Part shown: piece by piece, positions 32,249 to 43,660 of the stretch
Numbering within the stretch: position 1 is the first letter of the stretch
Layout of the letters: the number at the start of each line of letters is the position of its first letter
DNA from: Streptococcus gwangjuense
GTDB taxonomy: Bacteria > Bacillota > Bacilli > Lactobacillales > Streptococcaceae
DNA length: 64,000 nucleotides
NCBI RefSeq assembly: GCF_003627155.1
Contig: NZ_CP032621.1
Location: forward strand, 558,001 to 622,000
Direction of reading: 5' to 3'
Position numbers and translations under genes: made by a program
Notes under the pieces: model-generated
The model's database searches: none
What the model was told of the DNA's origin: nothing
Seen by the model: the letters and a program-made list of their open reading frames with translations, nothing else

Positions 32249-33903
32249 TGTATCAAGCACTTTATCGAAAATATAGAAGTCAAAACTTCTCCCAGTTGGT
32301 TGGTCAAGAAGTTGTGGCTAAGACTCTTAAACAAGCAGTAGAACAAGAGAAAATAAGTCATGCCTATCTTTTTTCTGGTCCACGTGGAACGGGAAAAACC
32401 AGTGTAGCCAAGATTTTTGCCAAAGCTATGAACTGTCCAAATCAAGTGGGTGGTGAACCTTGCAATAACTGCTATATTTGTCAGGCAGTGACAGATGGTA
32501 GTTTAGAAGATGTTATCGAAATGGATGCGGCCTCTAATAACGGGGTGGATGAAATCCGTGAAATTCGTGATAAATCTACCTATGCGCCTAGCCTTGCTCG
32601 TTATAAGGTTTATATCATAGATGAGGTTCACATGCTGTCTACAGGGGCTTTTAATGCCCTCCTAAAGACGCTGGAAGAACCAACACAGAATGTGGTCTTT
32701 ATTTTGGCTACTACTGAATTGCACAAGATACCTGCGACGATTCTATCCCGTGTGCAACGTTTCGAGTTTAAATCGATTAAGACACAGGATATTAAGGAAC
32801 ATATCCGCTATATCTTAGAAAAAGAAAATATCAGTTCTGAACCAGAGGCTGTGGAAATCATTGCCAGACGTGCTGAAGGTGGAATGCGAGATGCCTTGTC
32901 TATTTTGGATCAAGCCCTGAGTTTGACACAGGGAAATGAGTTGACGACTGCCATCTCTGAAGAGATTACAGGTACCATTAGTCTATCAGCCTTGGATGAT
33001 TATGTGGCTGCCTTGTCTCAACAGGATGTTCCCAAGGCTTTGTCTTGCTTAAATCTTCTCTTTGACAATGGTAAGAGCATGACTCGTTTTGTGACCGACC
33101 TTTTGCACTATTTAAGAGATTTGTTAATTGTTCAAACAGGTGGTGAAAACACGCATCATAGTCCAGTCTTTGTTGAGAATTTGGCACTTCCTCAGCAAAA
33201 TCTGTTTGAAATGATTCGCTTGGCGACAGTGAGTTTAGCTGATATTAAGTCTAGCTTGCAGCCTAAGATTTATGCTGAGATGATGACCATCCGTTTGGCG
33301 GAGATTAAGCCCGAACCAGCTCTTCCAGGGGCGGTTGAAGATGAAATTTCTGCGCTGAGACAAGAAGTGACGCGTCTCAAACAAGAACTCGCAAATGTAG
33401 GAACTATACCCAAGCCAACCAGTCCAGTACCTAGCCGACCAGCAGCGGGTAAGACCGTCTATTGTGTGGATCGCAATAAAGTTCAATCGATCTTACAAGA
33501 GGCCGTTGAAAATCCTGATTTAGCACGTCAAAATTTGATTCGTTTACAAAATGCCTGGGGAGAGGTAATTGAAAGTCTTGGTGGGCCAGACAAGGCTCTG
33601 CTAGTTGGCTCTCAACCGGTTGCGGCCAATGAACATCACGCCATTCTTGCTTTTGAGTCTAACTTCAATGCTGGTCAAACCATGAAACGAGACAATCTCA
33701 ACACCATGTTTGGCAACATCCTCAGTCAGGCAGCAGGTTTTTCACCTGAGATTTTAGCCATTTCCATGGAGGAATGGAAAGAAGTTCGTGCAGCCTTTTC
33801 AGCCAAAGCCAAATCTTCTCAAACTGAAAAAGAAGCAGAAGAAAGCCTGATTCCAGAAGGATTTGAATTTTTGGCTGATAAAGTGAAGGTAGAGGAAGAC
33901 TAA
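32248..33903 (+). CDS. dnaX: DNA polymerase III subunits gamma/tau
   Basis: Clamp-loader ATPase of the replisome. The ATG at 32248 begins [14 protein letters not shown], the standard DnaX start, giving 551 residues; GGGGAGA lies upstream within fRMsr. Walker A is GPRGTGKT (44-51), the zinc cysteines are C63, C72, C75 and C78, and Walker B is DEVHML. The C-terminal region (about 375-551) corresponds to the tau part. No slippery A-run of the E. coli type was noticed. TAATG-coupled to the fRMsr gene. Confidence 0.96.
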   Translation: MYQALYRKYRSQNFSQLVGQEVVAKTLKQAVEQEKISHAYLFSGPRGTGKTSVAKIFAKAMNCPNQVGGEPCNNCYICQAVTDGSLEDVIEMDAASNNGVDEIREIRDKSTYAPSLARYKVYIIDEVHMLSTGAFNALLKTLEEPTQNVVFILATTELHKIPATILSRVQRFEFKSIKTQDIKEHIRYILEKENISSEPEAVEIIARRAEGGMRDALSILDQALSLTQGNELTTAISEEITGTISLSALDDYVAALSQQDVPKALSCLNLLFDNGKSMTRFVTDLLHYLRDLLIVQTGGENTHHSPVFVENLALPQQNLFEMIRLATVSLADIKSSLQPKIYAEMMTIRLAEIKPEPALPGAVEDEISALRQEVTRLKQELANVGTIPKPTSPVPSRPAAGKTVYCVDRNKVQSILQEAVENPDLARQNLIRLQNAWGEVIESLGGPDKALLVGSQPVAANEHHAILAFESNFNAGQTMKRDNLNTMFGNILSQAAGFSPEILAISMEEWKEVRAAFSAKAKSSQTEKEAEESLIPEGFEFLADKVKVEED

Positions 33904-33915
33904 AGAAAGATTTCA

Positions 33916-33924
33916 TGATACAAT
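33916..33924 (+). promoter_or_regulatory. extended -10 of DUF3272 gene (leaderless start)
   Basis: TGATACAAT ends six bases before the ATG at 33931. There is no ribosome site between. Confidence 0.65.
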
Positions 33925-33930
33925 AAGTTT

Positions 33931-34125
33931 ATGAATAGACAACAATTTATTATCATCGCGCTGTTTACAGCTGCTGAGACCTATTTTTTCAATGAAGCTT
34001 GGATGACTGGTCGTTATATTATGGCAGCCTTTTGGGCCATTTTGCTCTTTAGAAATTTCCGAGTTAGTTACTTGATGGGCAAGATTGTAGATGTTATTGA
34101 CCAACATTTAAAAGGAAAAGACTAG
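33931..34125 (+). CDS. DUF3272 small membrane protein
   Basis: 64 residues with hydrophobic segments near 6-21 and 29-42 and a short basic tail. It matches the streptococcal DUF3272 family in size and position between dnaX and the suf operon. Function unknown. The start is predicted leaderless. A terminator follows, so it is probably its own short transcript. Confidence 0.8.
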   Translation: MNRQQFIIIALFTAAETYFFNEAWMTGRYIMAAFWAILLFRNFRVSYLMGKIVDVIDQHLKGKD

Positions 34126-34147
34126 TCCTCAGCTTCTAGACAAAATC

Positions 34148-34169
34148 AAAGCCTTTTAGGCTTTTTTTT
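34148..34169 (+). terminator. terminator before suf operon
   Basis: AAAGCCT/AGGCTTT with a 3-base loop and T8. Confidence 0.88.
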
Positions 34170-34274
34170 GTTATACTATAAAAGTATATTTATTGACCTT
34201 TTACCGTGTTTTCTAGGAAAATCAAGTATGTCTCTAGTAACGCTGTAAAGGCCTTGAAAAAGAAAGGAACTATC

Positions 34275-35045
34275 ATGTCAGTATTAGAGATCAAAGATCT
34301 TCACGTTGAGATTGAAGGAAAAGAAATTTTAAAAGGGGTTAACCTGACCCTGAAAACAGGAGAAATCGCCGCTATCATGGGGCCAAATGGTACTGGTAAA
34401 TCGACTCTTTCTGCAGCTATTATGGGAAATCCAAACTATGAGGTGACCAAAGGTGAGGTCTTGTTTGATGGCGTAAACATCCTTGAGTTGGAAGTGGACG
34501 AGCGTGCGCGTATGGGACTTTTCCTTGCTATGCAATACCCATCAGAAATTCCTGGTATTACTAATGCTGAGTTTCTTCGTGCAGCCATGAATGCCGGCAA
34601 AGAAGACGATGAGAAGATTTCAGTTCGCGAGTTCATCACTAAGTTAGATGAAAAAATGGAATTGCTCAACATGAAAGAAGAAATGGCAGAGCGTTACCTC
34701 AACGAAGGCTTCTCTGGTGGTGAGAAAAAACGTAATGAAATTCTTCAACTTTTGATGTTGGAGCCAACATTTGCTCTTTTGGATGAGATTGATTCTGGTC
34801 TTGATATTGACGCTCTTAAAGTTGTATCGAAAGGGGTCAATGCCATGCGTGGTGAAGGCTTTGGTGCTATGATTATCACTCACTACCAACGTCTTTTGAA
34901 CTACATCACACCAGACGTGGTACACGTGATGATGGAAGGTCGTGTTGTCCTTTCAGGTGGTCCAGAACTGGCAGCGCGTTTGGAACGCGAAGGATACGCA
35001 AAATTAGCTGAAGAACTTGGCTACGACTACAAGGAAGAATTGTAA
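34275..35045 (+). CDS. sufC: SUF Fe-S assembly ATPase SufC
   Basis: ATPase of the SufBCD scaffold for iron-sulfur cluster assembly. The ATG at 34275 (MSVLEIKDLHV) has AAAGGA upstream and gives 256 residues, the family length. Walker A is GPNGTGKS (36-43), the signature is FSGGEKKRNE, and Walker B is ALLDEIDSGLD, typical of SufC. First gene of sufCDSUB. Many Firmicutes, as here, lack IscR and ISC genes and rely on SUF only. Confidence 0.96.
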   Translation: MSVLEIKDLHVEIEGKEILKGVNLTLKTGEIAAIMGPNGTGKSTLSAAIMGNPNYEVTKGEVLFDGVNILELEVDERARMGLFLAMQYPSEIPGITNAEFLRAAMNAGKEDDEKISVREFITKLDEKMELLNMKEEMAERYLNEGFSGGEKKRNEILQLLMLEPTFALLDEIDSGLDIDALKVVSKGVNAMRGEGFGAMIITHYQRLLNYITPDVVHVMMEGRVVLSGGPELAARLEREGYAKLAEELGYDYKEEL

Positions 35046-35072
35046 TTCCCTCGTATCTTTTAGGAGAAGTAA

Positions 35073-36335
35073 ATGACTAAAGAAAATATTAAACTTTTTT
35101 CAGAAATGCACGCTGAACCAAGCTGGTTGGCTGACCTCCGTCAAAAAGCTTTTGATAAGATTGAGAGTTTAGAATTACCAGTTATTGAGCGTGTCAAATT
35201 CCACCGTTGGAATCTGGGGGATGGAACGATTACAGAAAATGAGCCATCAGCAAATGTTCCAGATTTCACTGCACTAGATAACCACTTGAAATTGGTGCAA
35301 GTAGGAACTCAAACTGTTTTTGAGCAAACTCCAGTTGAGTTGGCTGAACAGGGTGTCGTCTTTACAGACTTCCACTCAGCTTTAGAAGAAATTCCAGAGC
35401 TTATTGAGGAATTCTTCATGTCATCTGTTAAGTATGACGATGATAAGTTGGCAGCCTACCATACAGCTTATTTCAATAGTGGTGCTGTTCTCTACATTCC
35501 TGATAATGTTGAGATTAAAGAACCAATCGAAGGTATTTTCTACCAAGATAGTGATAGTGATGTGCCGTTTAACAAGCATATTATGATTATCGCTGGTAAA
35601 AACTCTAAGATTAGTTATCTGGAGCGTTTAGAGTCACGCGGTGAAGGAAGTGCCAAAGCAACTGCTAATATTACAGTAGAAGTGATTGCTCGTTCTGGAG
35701 CTCAAGTCAAGTTTGCCGCCATTGACCGTCTAGGTGAAAACGTTACTGCCTACATTAGCCGTCGAGGTAAATTAGGTAACGATGCAAATATTGACTGGGC
35801 AATTGGTGTCATGAATGAAGGAAACGTCGTTGCGGATTTTGATAGCGATTTGATTGGAAATGGTAGCCATGCTGACCTTAAAGTTGTAGCTCTTTCAAGT
35901 GGCCGTCAGGTGCAAGGAATTGATACTCGTGTAACCAACTACGGCTGTAACTCAATCGGAAATATCCTGCAACATGGGGTTATTCTTGAGAAAGCAACTT
36001 TGACCTTCAATGGTATTGGCCACATCATCAAGGGTGCCAAGGGAGCAGATGCCCAACAAGAAAGTCGTGTTCTTATGCTTTCAGACCAAGCGCGTTCAGA
36101 TGCCAACCCAATCCTTTTGATTGATGAAAATGACGTAACTGCAGGACATGCGGCTTCTATCGGTCAGGTAGATCCAGAAGACATGTACTACCTCATGAGC
36201 CGTGGTTTAGATAAGGCAACTGCAGAACGTTTGGTTGTTCGTGGTTTCCTTGGCTCCGTTATCGTTGAGATTCCAGTCAAGGAAGTTCGTGATGAAATGA
36301 TTGCAACTATCGAAGAAAAATTGTCAAAACGCTAA
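35073..36335 (+). CDS. sufD: Fe-S assembly scaffold protein SufD
   Basis: 420 residues, the expected length. It pairs with SufB in the SufBC2D scaffold. The C-terminal beta-helix core is recognisable (NYGCNSIGNILQHGVILEKA, ARSDANPILLIDENDVTAGHAASIG), including the conserved His in AGHAAS. TAGGAGAAG precedes the ATG. It lies 27 bases after sufC and 10 before sufS. Cytoplasmic. Confidence 0.95.
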   Translation: MTKENIKLFSEMHAEPSWLADLRQKAFDKIESLELPVIERVKFHRWNLGDGTITENEPSANVPDFTALDNHLKLVQVGTQTVFEQTPVELAEQGVVFTDFHSALEEIPELIEEFFMSSVKYDDDKLAAYHTAYFNSGAVLYIPDNVEIKEPIEGIFYQDSDSDVPFNKHIMIIAGKNSKISYLERLESRGEGSAKATANITVEVIARSGAQVKFAAIDRLGENVTAYISRRGKLGNDANIDWAIGVMNEGNVVADFDSDLIGNGSHADLKVVALSSGRQVQGIDTRVTNYGCNSIGNILQHGVILEKATLTFNGIGHIIKGAKGADAQQESRVLMLSDQARSDANPILLIDENDVTAGHAASIGQVDPEDMYYLMSRGLDKATAERLVVRGFLGSVIVEIPVKEVRDEMIATIEEKLSKR

Positions 36336-36342
36336 GGGGTAG

Positions 36343-37999
<1,657 letters not shown>

Positions 38000-38052
38000 G
38001 GCAAGTTTCTTTTGTCTTATGAATCAGTAGAAATGAAGAAAGAAAGGATATT

Positions 38053-39465
38053 ATGGCTGAAGAAAGAGTAGAACCAAAACCAATTGATCTTGGTGAATAT
38101 AAATTTGGTTTCCATGATGATGTAGAGCCTGTCCTATCGACAGGAAAAGGATTGAATGAAGATGTCATTCGTGAACTATCAGCTGCTAAGGGAGAACCTG
38201 AGTGGATGCTAGAATTCCGTTTGAAGTCTTATGAAACTTTCAAAAAAATGCCCATGCAAACTTGGGGAGCAGACTTGTCGGAGATTGATTTTGATGACTT
38301 GATCTACTACCAAAAACCATCTGACAAACCAGCCCGTTCATGGGACGAAGTTCCTGAAAAAATCAAAGAAACCTTTGAACGTATCGGGATTCCAGAAGCT
38401 GAGCGTGCTTATTTAGCTGGTGCCTCTGCCCAGTATGAGTCAGAAGTGGTTTACCACAATATGAAGGAAGAGTTCCAAAAATTGGGGATTATCTTTACAG
38501 ATACAGATTCTGCCCTCAAGGAATACCCAGACTTGTTTAAACAATACTTTGCGAAGTTGGTACCGCCAACAGATAACAAATTGGCTGCCCTCAACTCGGC
38601 AGTATGGTCAGGTGGAACCTTTATCTACGTACCAAAAGGTGTTAAGGTAGATATCCCACTTCAAACTTACTTCCGCATCAACAACGAGAATACAGGTCAG
38701 TTTGAACGTACCTTGATTATCGTTGATGAGGGAGCAAGTGTTCACTATGTTGAAGGATGTACAGCACCAACTTATTCAAGTAACAGCTTGCATGCGGCCA
38801 TTGTAGAAATCTTTGCCTTGGATGGAGCTTATATGCGTTATACGACTATCCAAAACTGGTCTGATAACGTCTATAACTTGGTAACGAAACGTGCTAAAGC
38901 TCAAAAGGATGCCACTGTTGAGTGGATTGATGGAAACTTGGGTGCAAAGACTACCATGAAATATCCATCAGTTTACCTTGATGGAGAAGGGGCGCGTGGT
39001 ACCATGCTTTCTATCGCTTTTGCAAATACAGGGCAACACCAGGATACTGGTGCTAAGATGATTCACAACGCTCCACATACTAGCTCGTCTATCGTATCTA
39101 AATCCATCGCTAAAGGCGGAGGGAAGGTTGACTACCGTGGACAAGTAACCTTTAACAAAAACTCTAAGAAATCTGTCTCTCACATTGAGTGTGATACCAT
39201 TATCATGGATGACTTGTCAGCATCAGATACCATTCCGTTTAATGAAATTCACAACTCCCAAGTCGCTTTGGAACACGAAGCTAAGGTATCTAAGATTTCA
39301 GAAGAGCAACTCTATTACCTCATGAGTCGTGGATTGTCAGAATCAGAGGCAACTGAAATGATTGTTATGGGATTTGTAGAACCATTTACAAAAGAGCTTC
39401 CAATGGAATATGCTGTTGAACTTAATCGCTTGATTAGCTATGAAATGGAAGGGTCAGTTGGGTAA
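38053..39465 (+). CDS. sufB: Fe-S assembly scaffold protein SufB
   Basis: 470 residues, the largest scaffold subunit, where the nascent cluster is built with SufC and SufD. Strong conservation is visible: [21 protein letters not shown], the cysteine in [11 protein letters not shown] and [30 protein letters not shown] lies upstream of the ATG. Last gene of the suf operon, ended by the hairpin at 39476. Confidence 0.96.
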   Translation: MAEERVEPKPIDLGEYKFGFHDDVEPVLSTGKGLNEDVIRELSAAKGEPEWMLEFRLKSYETFKKMPMQTWGADLSEIDFDDLIYYQKPSDKPARSWDEVPEKIKETFERIGIPEAERAYLAGASAQYESEVVYHNMKEEFQKLGIIFTDTDSALKEYPDLFKQYFAKLVPPTDNKLAALNSAVWSGGTFIYVPKGVKVDIPLQTYFRINNENTGQFERTLIIVDEGASVHYVEGCTAPTYSSNSLHAAIVEIFALDGAYMRYTTIQNWSDNVYNLVTKRAKAQKDATVEWIDGNLGAKTTMKYPSVYLDGEGARGTMLSIAFANTGQHQDTGAKMIHNAPHTSSSIVSKSIAKGGGKVDYRGQVTFNKNSKKSVSHIECDTIIMDDLSASDTIPFNEIHNSQVALEHEAKVSKISEEQLYYLMSRGLSESEATEMIVMGFVEPFTKELPMEYAVELNRLISYEMEGSVG

Positions 39466-39475
39466 GAATATGTAG

Positions 39476-39510
39476 AATCTGAGCAGGATTTATTCTGTTC
39501 GGATTTTTTT
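39476..39510 (+). terminator. suf operon terminator
   Basis: AATCTGAGCAG/CTGTTCGGATT, 11 bp with G-U pairs, 8-base loop, T7. Confidence 0.88.
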
Positions 39511-39588
39511 GAAAAATCATCTTATAAATATTCACAAAATCCCTTTTATATGATAAAATAAAACAATCATATTTAATGGAGATGAAGT

Positions 39589-40980
39589 ATGAATATTTTT
39601 AGAACTAAAGATGTTAGTTTGGGACGTACTGAAATGCACCGTCATTTAAAAGTATGGGATTTGATTTTATTAGGAATCGGTGCGATGGTAGGAACTGGGA
39701 TTTTTACCATTACAGGAACCGCAGCAGCAACGCTTGCTGGTCCGTCACTGGTTGTATCTATAGTGATTTCTGCCCTGTGTGTTTCTTTATCCGCCCTATT
39801 TTTCGCAGAGTTTGCCTCTCGTGTTCCTGCAACTGGTGGTGCTTATAGTTATTTGTATGCAATTTTGGGTGAATTACCAGCTTGGATTGCTGGTTGGTTG
39901 ACCATCATGGAGTTCATGACAGCAGTTTCTGGTGTGGCCTCTGGCTGGGCAGCTTATTTTAAAGGCTTGCTCAGTAACTATAGTATTTCAATGCCTCAAG
40001 CCTTGAATGGGACCTTTAACCCTGAGCAGGGTACCTATATAGACCTTTTACCTATTTTGGTACTGACACTGGTAACCGGTTTAGTTTTATTAAATTCCAA
40101 GGCAGCATTGCGTTTTAATTCGCTTCTAGTCGTCTTGAAATTCTCTGCTCTCGCTTTGTTTATTCTAGTTGGTATCTGGTATATTAAACCAGAAAATTGG
40201 TCCAACTTTGCTCCCTTTGGTTTTGGTCAAATTTATGGTGGAAGTACTGGAATAATGGCAGGAGCATCTTTGATGTTCTTTGGTTTCCTAGGATTTGAAT
40301 CAATTTCTATGGCTGTTGATGAAATTCAAAATCCACAAAAGAATGTCCCACGAGGTATTGTTTTGTCTTTGACAATCGTAACGATTCTCTATGCTCTGGT
40401 TACATTAGTATTGACAGGGATTGTTCACTACAGCCAACTCAATGTGGATGATGCTGTAGCATTTTCATTGCGAAGTATAGGAATTGGTTGGGCAGCTAAT
40501 TATGTGTCATTAGTGGCCATTTTAACCCTAATAACAGTGTGTATTTCTATGACTTATGCCTTATCGCGTATGATTTACAGTTTAGCACGTGATGGTCTTT
40601 TACCTCGAAGTTTTAAGCAATTAAGCAAAACAAGTCGTGTTCCTAAAAATGCAACCATCTTAACAGGAGTTGCTTCTGCAATTGCAGCAGGAGTATTTCC
40701 ACTGGCTAGTATTGCAGCCTTTCTAAATATTTGTACGCTTGCTTATCTTATCTTATTGGCTTATGGAATTATAAAACTTAGAAAGGATAAGGGAATGCCT
40801 AAAGAAGGAGAATTCAAAACTCCCCTAGTTCCCTTGTTGCCGATTCTCTCGATTCTAATCTGTCTTTCCTTTATGCTTCAATATAGTGTAGAAACATGGA
40901 TTGCGTTTGGAATTGCTCTTGTAGTTGGACTTGTGATTTACTTTACTTATGGCTATCGTCATTCTACACTTTCTGAATAA
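39589..40980 (+). CDS. APC-family amino-acid permease
   Basis: 463 residues, about 12 hydrophobic segments, of the APC superfamily, closest in pattern to the YfnA/cationic-amino-acid group. The substrate-binding helix 1 motif GIGAMVGTGIF (about 31-41) and the helix 6 region GFLGFESISMAVDEIQNPQKNVPRGI are typical. ATGGAGATG precedes the start. Substrate not determinable. It stands alone between two terminators. Confidence 0.9.
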   Translation: MNIFRTKDVSLGRTEMHRHLKVWDLILLGIGAMVGTGIFTITGTAAATLAGPSLVVSIVISALCVSLSALFFAEFASRVPATGGAYSYLYAILGELPAWIAGWLTIMEFMTAVSGVASGWAAYFKGLLSNYSISMPQALNGTFNPEQGTYIDLLPILVLTLVTGLVLLNSKAALRFNSLLVVLKFSALALFILVGIWYIKPENWSNFAPFGFGQIYGGSTGIMAGASLMFFGFLGFESISMAVDEIQNPQKNVPRGIVLSLTIVTILYALVTLVLTGIVHYSQLNVDDAVAFSLRSIGIGWAANYVSLVAILTLITVCISMTYALSRMIYSLARDGLLPRSFKQLSKTSRVPKNATILTGVASAIAAGVFPLASIAAFLNICTLAYLILLAYGIIKLRKDKGMPKEGEFKTPLVPLLPILSILICLSFMLQYSVETWIAFGIALVVGLVIYFTYGYRHSTLSE

Positions 40981-41014
40981 AGAAAAAGCTGGAACTTCCC
41001 AGCTTTTTCTTTAT
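40979..41014. terminator. bidirectional terminator between permease and YitT gene
   Basis: A 14-bp stem, AAAGAAAAAGCTGG/CCAGCTTTTTCTTT, with a 6-base loop. The A-rich and T-rich arms let it work for both converging genes. Confidence 0.92.
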
Positions 41015-41859
41015 TCTTTTATATAGGTAAATCCTTCTCCAAGGATTTCGTGAGCTTCTGTAATAGTGATAAATGCTTGAGGATCAATTCGATGAATCAT
41101 TTCCTTCATTTTAACAATTTCATTTCTGCCGACAATACAATAGATGATTTTCAAATCTTCTTTACTATAGTAGCCTTGACCTGAGATGAAAGTAACACCT
41201 CTTCCTAGGTCATCATTAATCGCTTTAGCAAGTTGATCAGGACGTTTTGTAATAATCATAAATCCTTTACCTGCATAGCCACCTTCGCCAATCAAATCAA
41301 TGACACGAGAAACAATAAAATCAAACAAGAGCGTGTAGGTAACCAATCTCAAATCTTTGAAGATTAGGAGAATAAGCATGAGAATACAAAAATCTAAGAT
41401 AAAGAGCAACTTCCCCATAGATATATGAGTGTATTTGTTGAGAATACGAGCTAGAATATCGGTTCCTCCAGTTGTACCACCAGCATTAAAGATAATTCCA
41501 AGGCCAATTCCCAATAGAATCCCAGCTATAAGGGCTGTAATCAGTAAATCACCTTGCAGATCAATATGAAGGGGAATACGCTCAAAAAAAGCCAACCAGG
41601 CGGACAGAGCTAAGGTCCCTAGTAAACTGGAATAGAGGGATTTGGCTCCAAATATTTTCCAAGCTAGGATGAAAAGGGGAATGTTAATCAGCAAGTTCAT
41701 GAGAGAAACAGGGATTTTAAAAAGATAAAAGGTGATGAGGGTGATACCTGTCGCCCCTCCTTCAAAGAGATGATGAGGAACTACAAAATAAGTCAACCCA
41801 AAAGCATAGATAGCAGCACCTAGTAAAATGGTTAAAATGGGATAAATTTTTTTAATCAT
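41011..41859 (-). CDS. YitT-family membrane protein (DUF161/DUF2179)
   Basis: 282 residues. About five hydrophobic segments in the first ~180 residues (YitT/DUF161), with the GGTTGGTDILA motif, and a C-terminal soluble DUF2179 domain containing RGVTFISGQGYYSKEDLKIIYCIV. Function unknown in the family. GAGGTCCC precedes the ATG on the minus strand. It converges with the permease and diverges from the DegV gene. Confidence 0.9.
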   Translation of the reverse strand: MIKKIYPILTILLGAAIYAFGLTYFVVPHHLFEGGATGITLITFYLFKIPVSLMNLLINIPLFILAWKIFGAKSLYSSLLGTLALSAWLAFFERIPLHIDLQGDLLITALIAGILLGIGLGIIFNAGGTTGGTDILARILNKYTHISMGKLLFILDFCILMLILLIFKDLRLVTYTLLFDFIVSRVIDLIGEGGYAGKGFMIITKRPDQLAKAINDDLGRGVTFISGQGYYSKEDLKIIYCIVGRNEIVKMKEMIHRIDPQAFITITEAHEILGEGFTYIKE

Positions 41860-41942
41860 AGGGACCTCTTTTCTTATAAGTAGATTATATCAAATTTTTA
41901 AGGAAAATTTGAATGACTCCATTAGGATTTTTAATCTTTTTT

Positions 41943-41951
41943 TGATATAAT
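41943..41951 (+). promoter_or_regulatory. extended -10 promoter of degV-family gene
   Basis: TGATATAAT, about 48 bases before the ATG at 42000. The leader shows no clear ribosome site. Confidence 0.55.
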
Positions 41952-41999
41952 TAAAAGTAAGAAAACCAATCTGAATCCTAAAATAGAAAGATTGATACT

Positions 42000-42839
42000 A
42001 TGACAAAAATTAAGATTGTAACCGATTCATCTGTTACTATTGAACCTGAACTAGTAAAACAATTAGATATCACTGTTGTTCCGTTATCTGTAATGATTGA
42101 TAATGTTGTCTATTCTGATGCGGATTTGAAAGAAGAAGGTAAATTTCTTCAGTTGATGCAAGAAAGTAAAAATCTTCCGAAAACAAGTCAGCCACCTGTA
42201 GGTGTCTTTGCTGAAGTGTTTGAAGAACTATCTAAGGATGGTAGCCAGATTCTTGCTATTCATATGTCTCATGCCCTTTCAGGTACTGTAGAAGCAGCAC
42301 GCCAAGGTGCTAGTTTATCTACTGCCGACGTGACGGTGATTGATAGTTCCTTCACTGACCAAGCCTTGAAATTCCAAGTTGTTGAGGCTGCGAAGTTAGC
42401 TCAAGAAGGCAAAGATATGGAGGAAATTTTAACTCGTGTAGAAGCAGTTAAAAACAACACAGAACTCTATATTGGCGTTTCAACTTTGGAAAATTTGGTA
42501 AAAGGTGGTCGTATTGGTCGTGTAACTGGATTGTTGAGTTCACTTCTCAATATCCGAGTTGTCATGCAAATGAAAGACCATGAATTGCAGCCAATTGTTA
42601 AAGGTCGTGGAGCTAAAACCTTTAAAAAATGGTTAGATGAGTTAACAACAACTCTCTCTGAACGTTCTGTAGCAGAGATTGGAATTTCATATTCTGGTAG
42701 TGCTGATTGGGCAAAAGAGATGAAAGAAAGTTTACAAGCTTATGTCGAAAAGCCAATTTCTGTTTTGGAAACGGGTTCCATTATTCAAACTCACACGGGT
42801 GAGAACGCTTGGGCTATTTTGGTACGTTACCACTCCTAA
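42000..42839 (+). CDS. DegV-family fatty-acid-binding protein (FakB-like)
   Basis: 279 residues. DegV proteins bind a fatty acid and, as FakB, present it to FakA kinase for phosphorylation and phospholipid synthesis. N-terminal [16 protein letters not shown], the TSQPPVG segment (about 61-67) and the HxSxxLSGT motif (HMSHALSGT, about 89-97) are characteristic. The C-terminal domain is complete. No clear ribosome site precedes the ATG. Which FakB type it is cannot be told. Confidence 0.88.
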   Translation: MTKIKIVTDSSVTIEPELVKQLDITVVPLSVMIDNVVYSDADLKEEGKFLQLMQESKNLPKTSQPPVGVFAEVFEELSKDGSQILAIHMSHALSGTVEAARQGASLSTADVTVIDSSFTDQALKFQVVEAAKLAQEGKDMEEILTRVEAVKNNTELYIGVSTLENLVKGGRIGRVTGLLSSLLNIRVVMQMKDHELQPIVKGRGAKTFKKWLDELTTTLSERSVAEIGISYSGSADWAKEMKESLQAYVEKPISVLETGSIIQTHTGENAWAILVRYHS

Positions 42840-42876
42840 AAAAATAAATAAAATGGGAAGAAATAGTGTTTTTAAC

Positions 42877-42905
42877 TTGACCTAAAAGGGATTTTAGGAT
42901 ATGAT
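42877..42905 (+). promoter_or_regulatory. hup promoter
   Basis: TTGACC, 17-base spacer, TATGAT; start of hup about 40 bases on with GGAGGA. Confidence 0.75.
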
Positions 42906-42946
42906 TATATTTGTTAATTAGAAATTAAATTGGAGGAATCGTTAAC

Positions 42947-43222
42947 ATGGCAAACAAACAAGATTTGATCGCTAAAGTAGCAGAAGCTACAGAATTGACT
43001 AAGAAAGACTCAGCAGCAGCAGTTGAAGCTGTATTCGCAGCAGTAACAGAGTACCTTGCAGCTGGTGAAAAAGTTCAATTGATCGGTTTTGGTAACTTTG
43101 AAGTTCGTGAGCGTGCTGCACGTAAAGGTCGCAACCCACAAACTGGTAAAGAAATCAAAATTGCAGCTTCTAAAGTTCCAGCATTCAAAGCTGGTAAAGC
43201 TCTTAAAGACGCTGTTAAATAA
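42947..43222 (+). CDS. hup: DNA-binding protein HU
   Basis: Nucleoid protein that bends DNA, probably essential in streptococci as the only HU. 91 residues with the DNABII signature [23 protein letters not shown] (begins near residue 46), including the intercalating proline in RNPQTG. Codon use is strongly biased as in highly expressed genes. It has its own promoter and a terminator. A remnant integrase lies just downstream, so the hup 3' region may have been an attachment site. Confidence 0.97.
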   Translation: MANKQDLIAKVAEATELTKKDSAAAVEAVFAAVTEYLAAGEKVQLIGFGNFEVRERAARKGRNPQTGKEIKIAASKVPAFKAGKALKDAVK

Positions 43223-43231
43223 TCAACCTTT

Positions 43232-43280
43232 AAAAAGCCTATCATATCAAGCATTTGAGCTTGTGTGACAGGCTTTTTTT
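43232..43280 (+). terminator. hup terminator
   Basis: AAAAAGCCT/AGGCTTTTT outer stem with an inner CAAGC/GCTTG helix, then T7. Confidence 0.88.
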
Positions 43281-43308
43281 ATGTACAGGGGGCAAAAAAG
43301 GGGCAAAA

Positions 43309-43660
43309 CTATAAATTATCTAGCAAATTGAGGATATTGTCATTCATCTTCTTTGTAACGTGTGTAGATTTTGTTTATTGTCCTAGAATCAGAACGACCT
43401 ACTCTTGTCATAATTGCTTTTAGAGTTACGCTATTCTGCTTACGAGAGTACGCCTAAAGATGTGGTAGGTGAGGTGCCTATCAATGGATTCTTCAAGTTG
43501 TGTATTTGTTTTCAGATTTAAATCTTCAATAGCTTTTACGATTTTTGGCAGTTCCGCTCGTCATGCAGAATTATATTCGATATACTCAAGGTTCACTGTG
43601 TAAGCAAGAGACAGGTTTAAGATTAATTTAGATTACTCTGATTTTGACTTTGAAAGATCA
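43309..43660 (-). pseudogene. tyrosine-recombinase (integrase) C-terminal remnant
   Basis: Read on the minus strand in shifting frames, a phage/ICE-type integrase end is clear. A block with LPKIVKAIEDLNLKTNT leads to LTYHIFRRTLVS, which holds the HxxR box. A frame change follows, then LKAIMTRVGRSDSRTINKIYTRY, the GHS..H box with His replaced by Arg and the catalytic-tyrosine region. After another shift comes MNDNILNLLDNL and the stop. In-frame stops occur further upstream. At least two frameshifts make it non-functional. It ends about 30 bases from the hup terminator. Confidence 0.65.
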
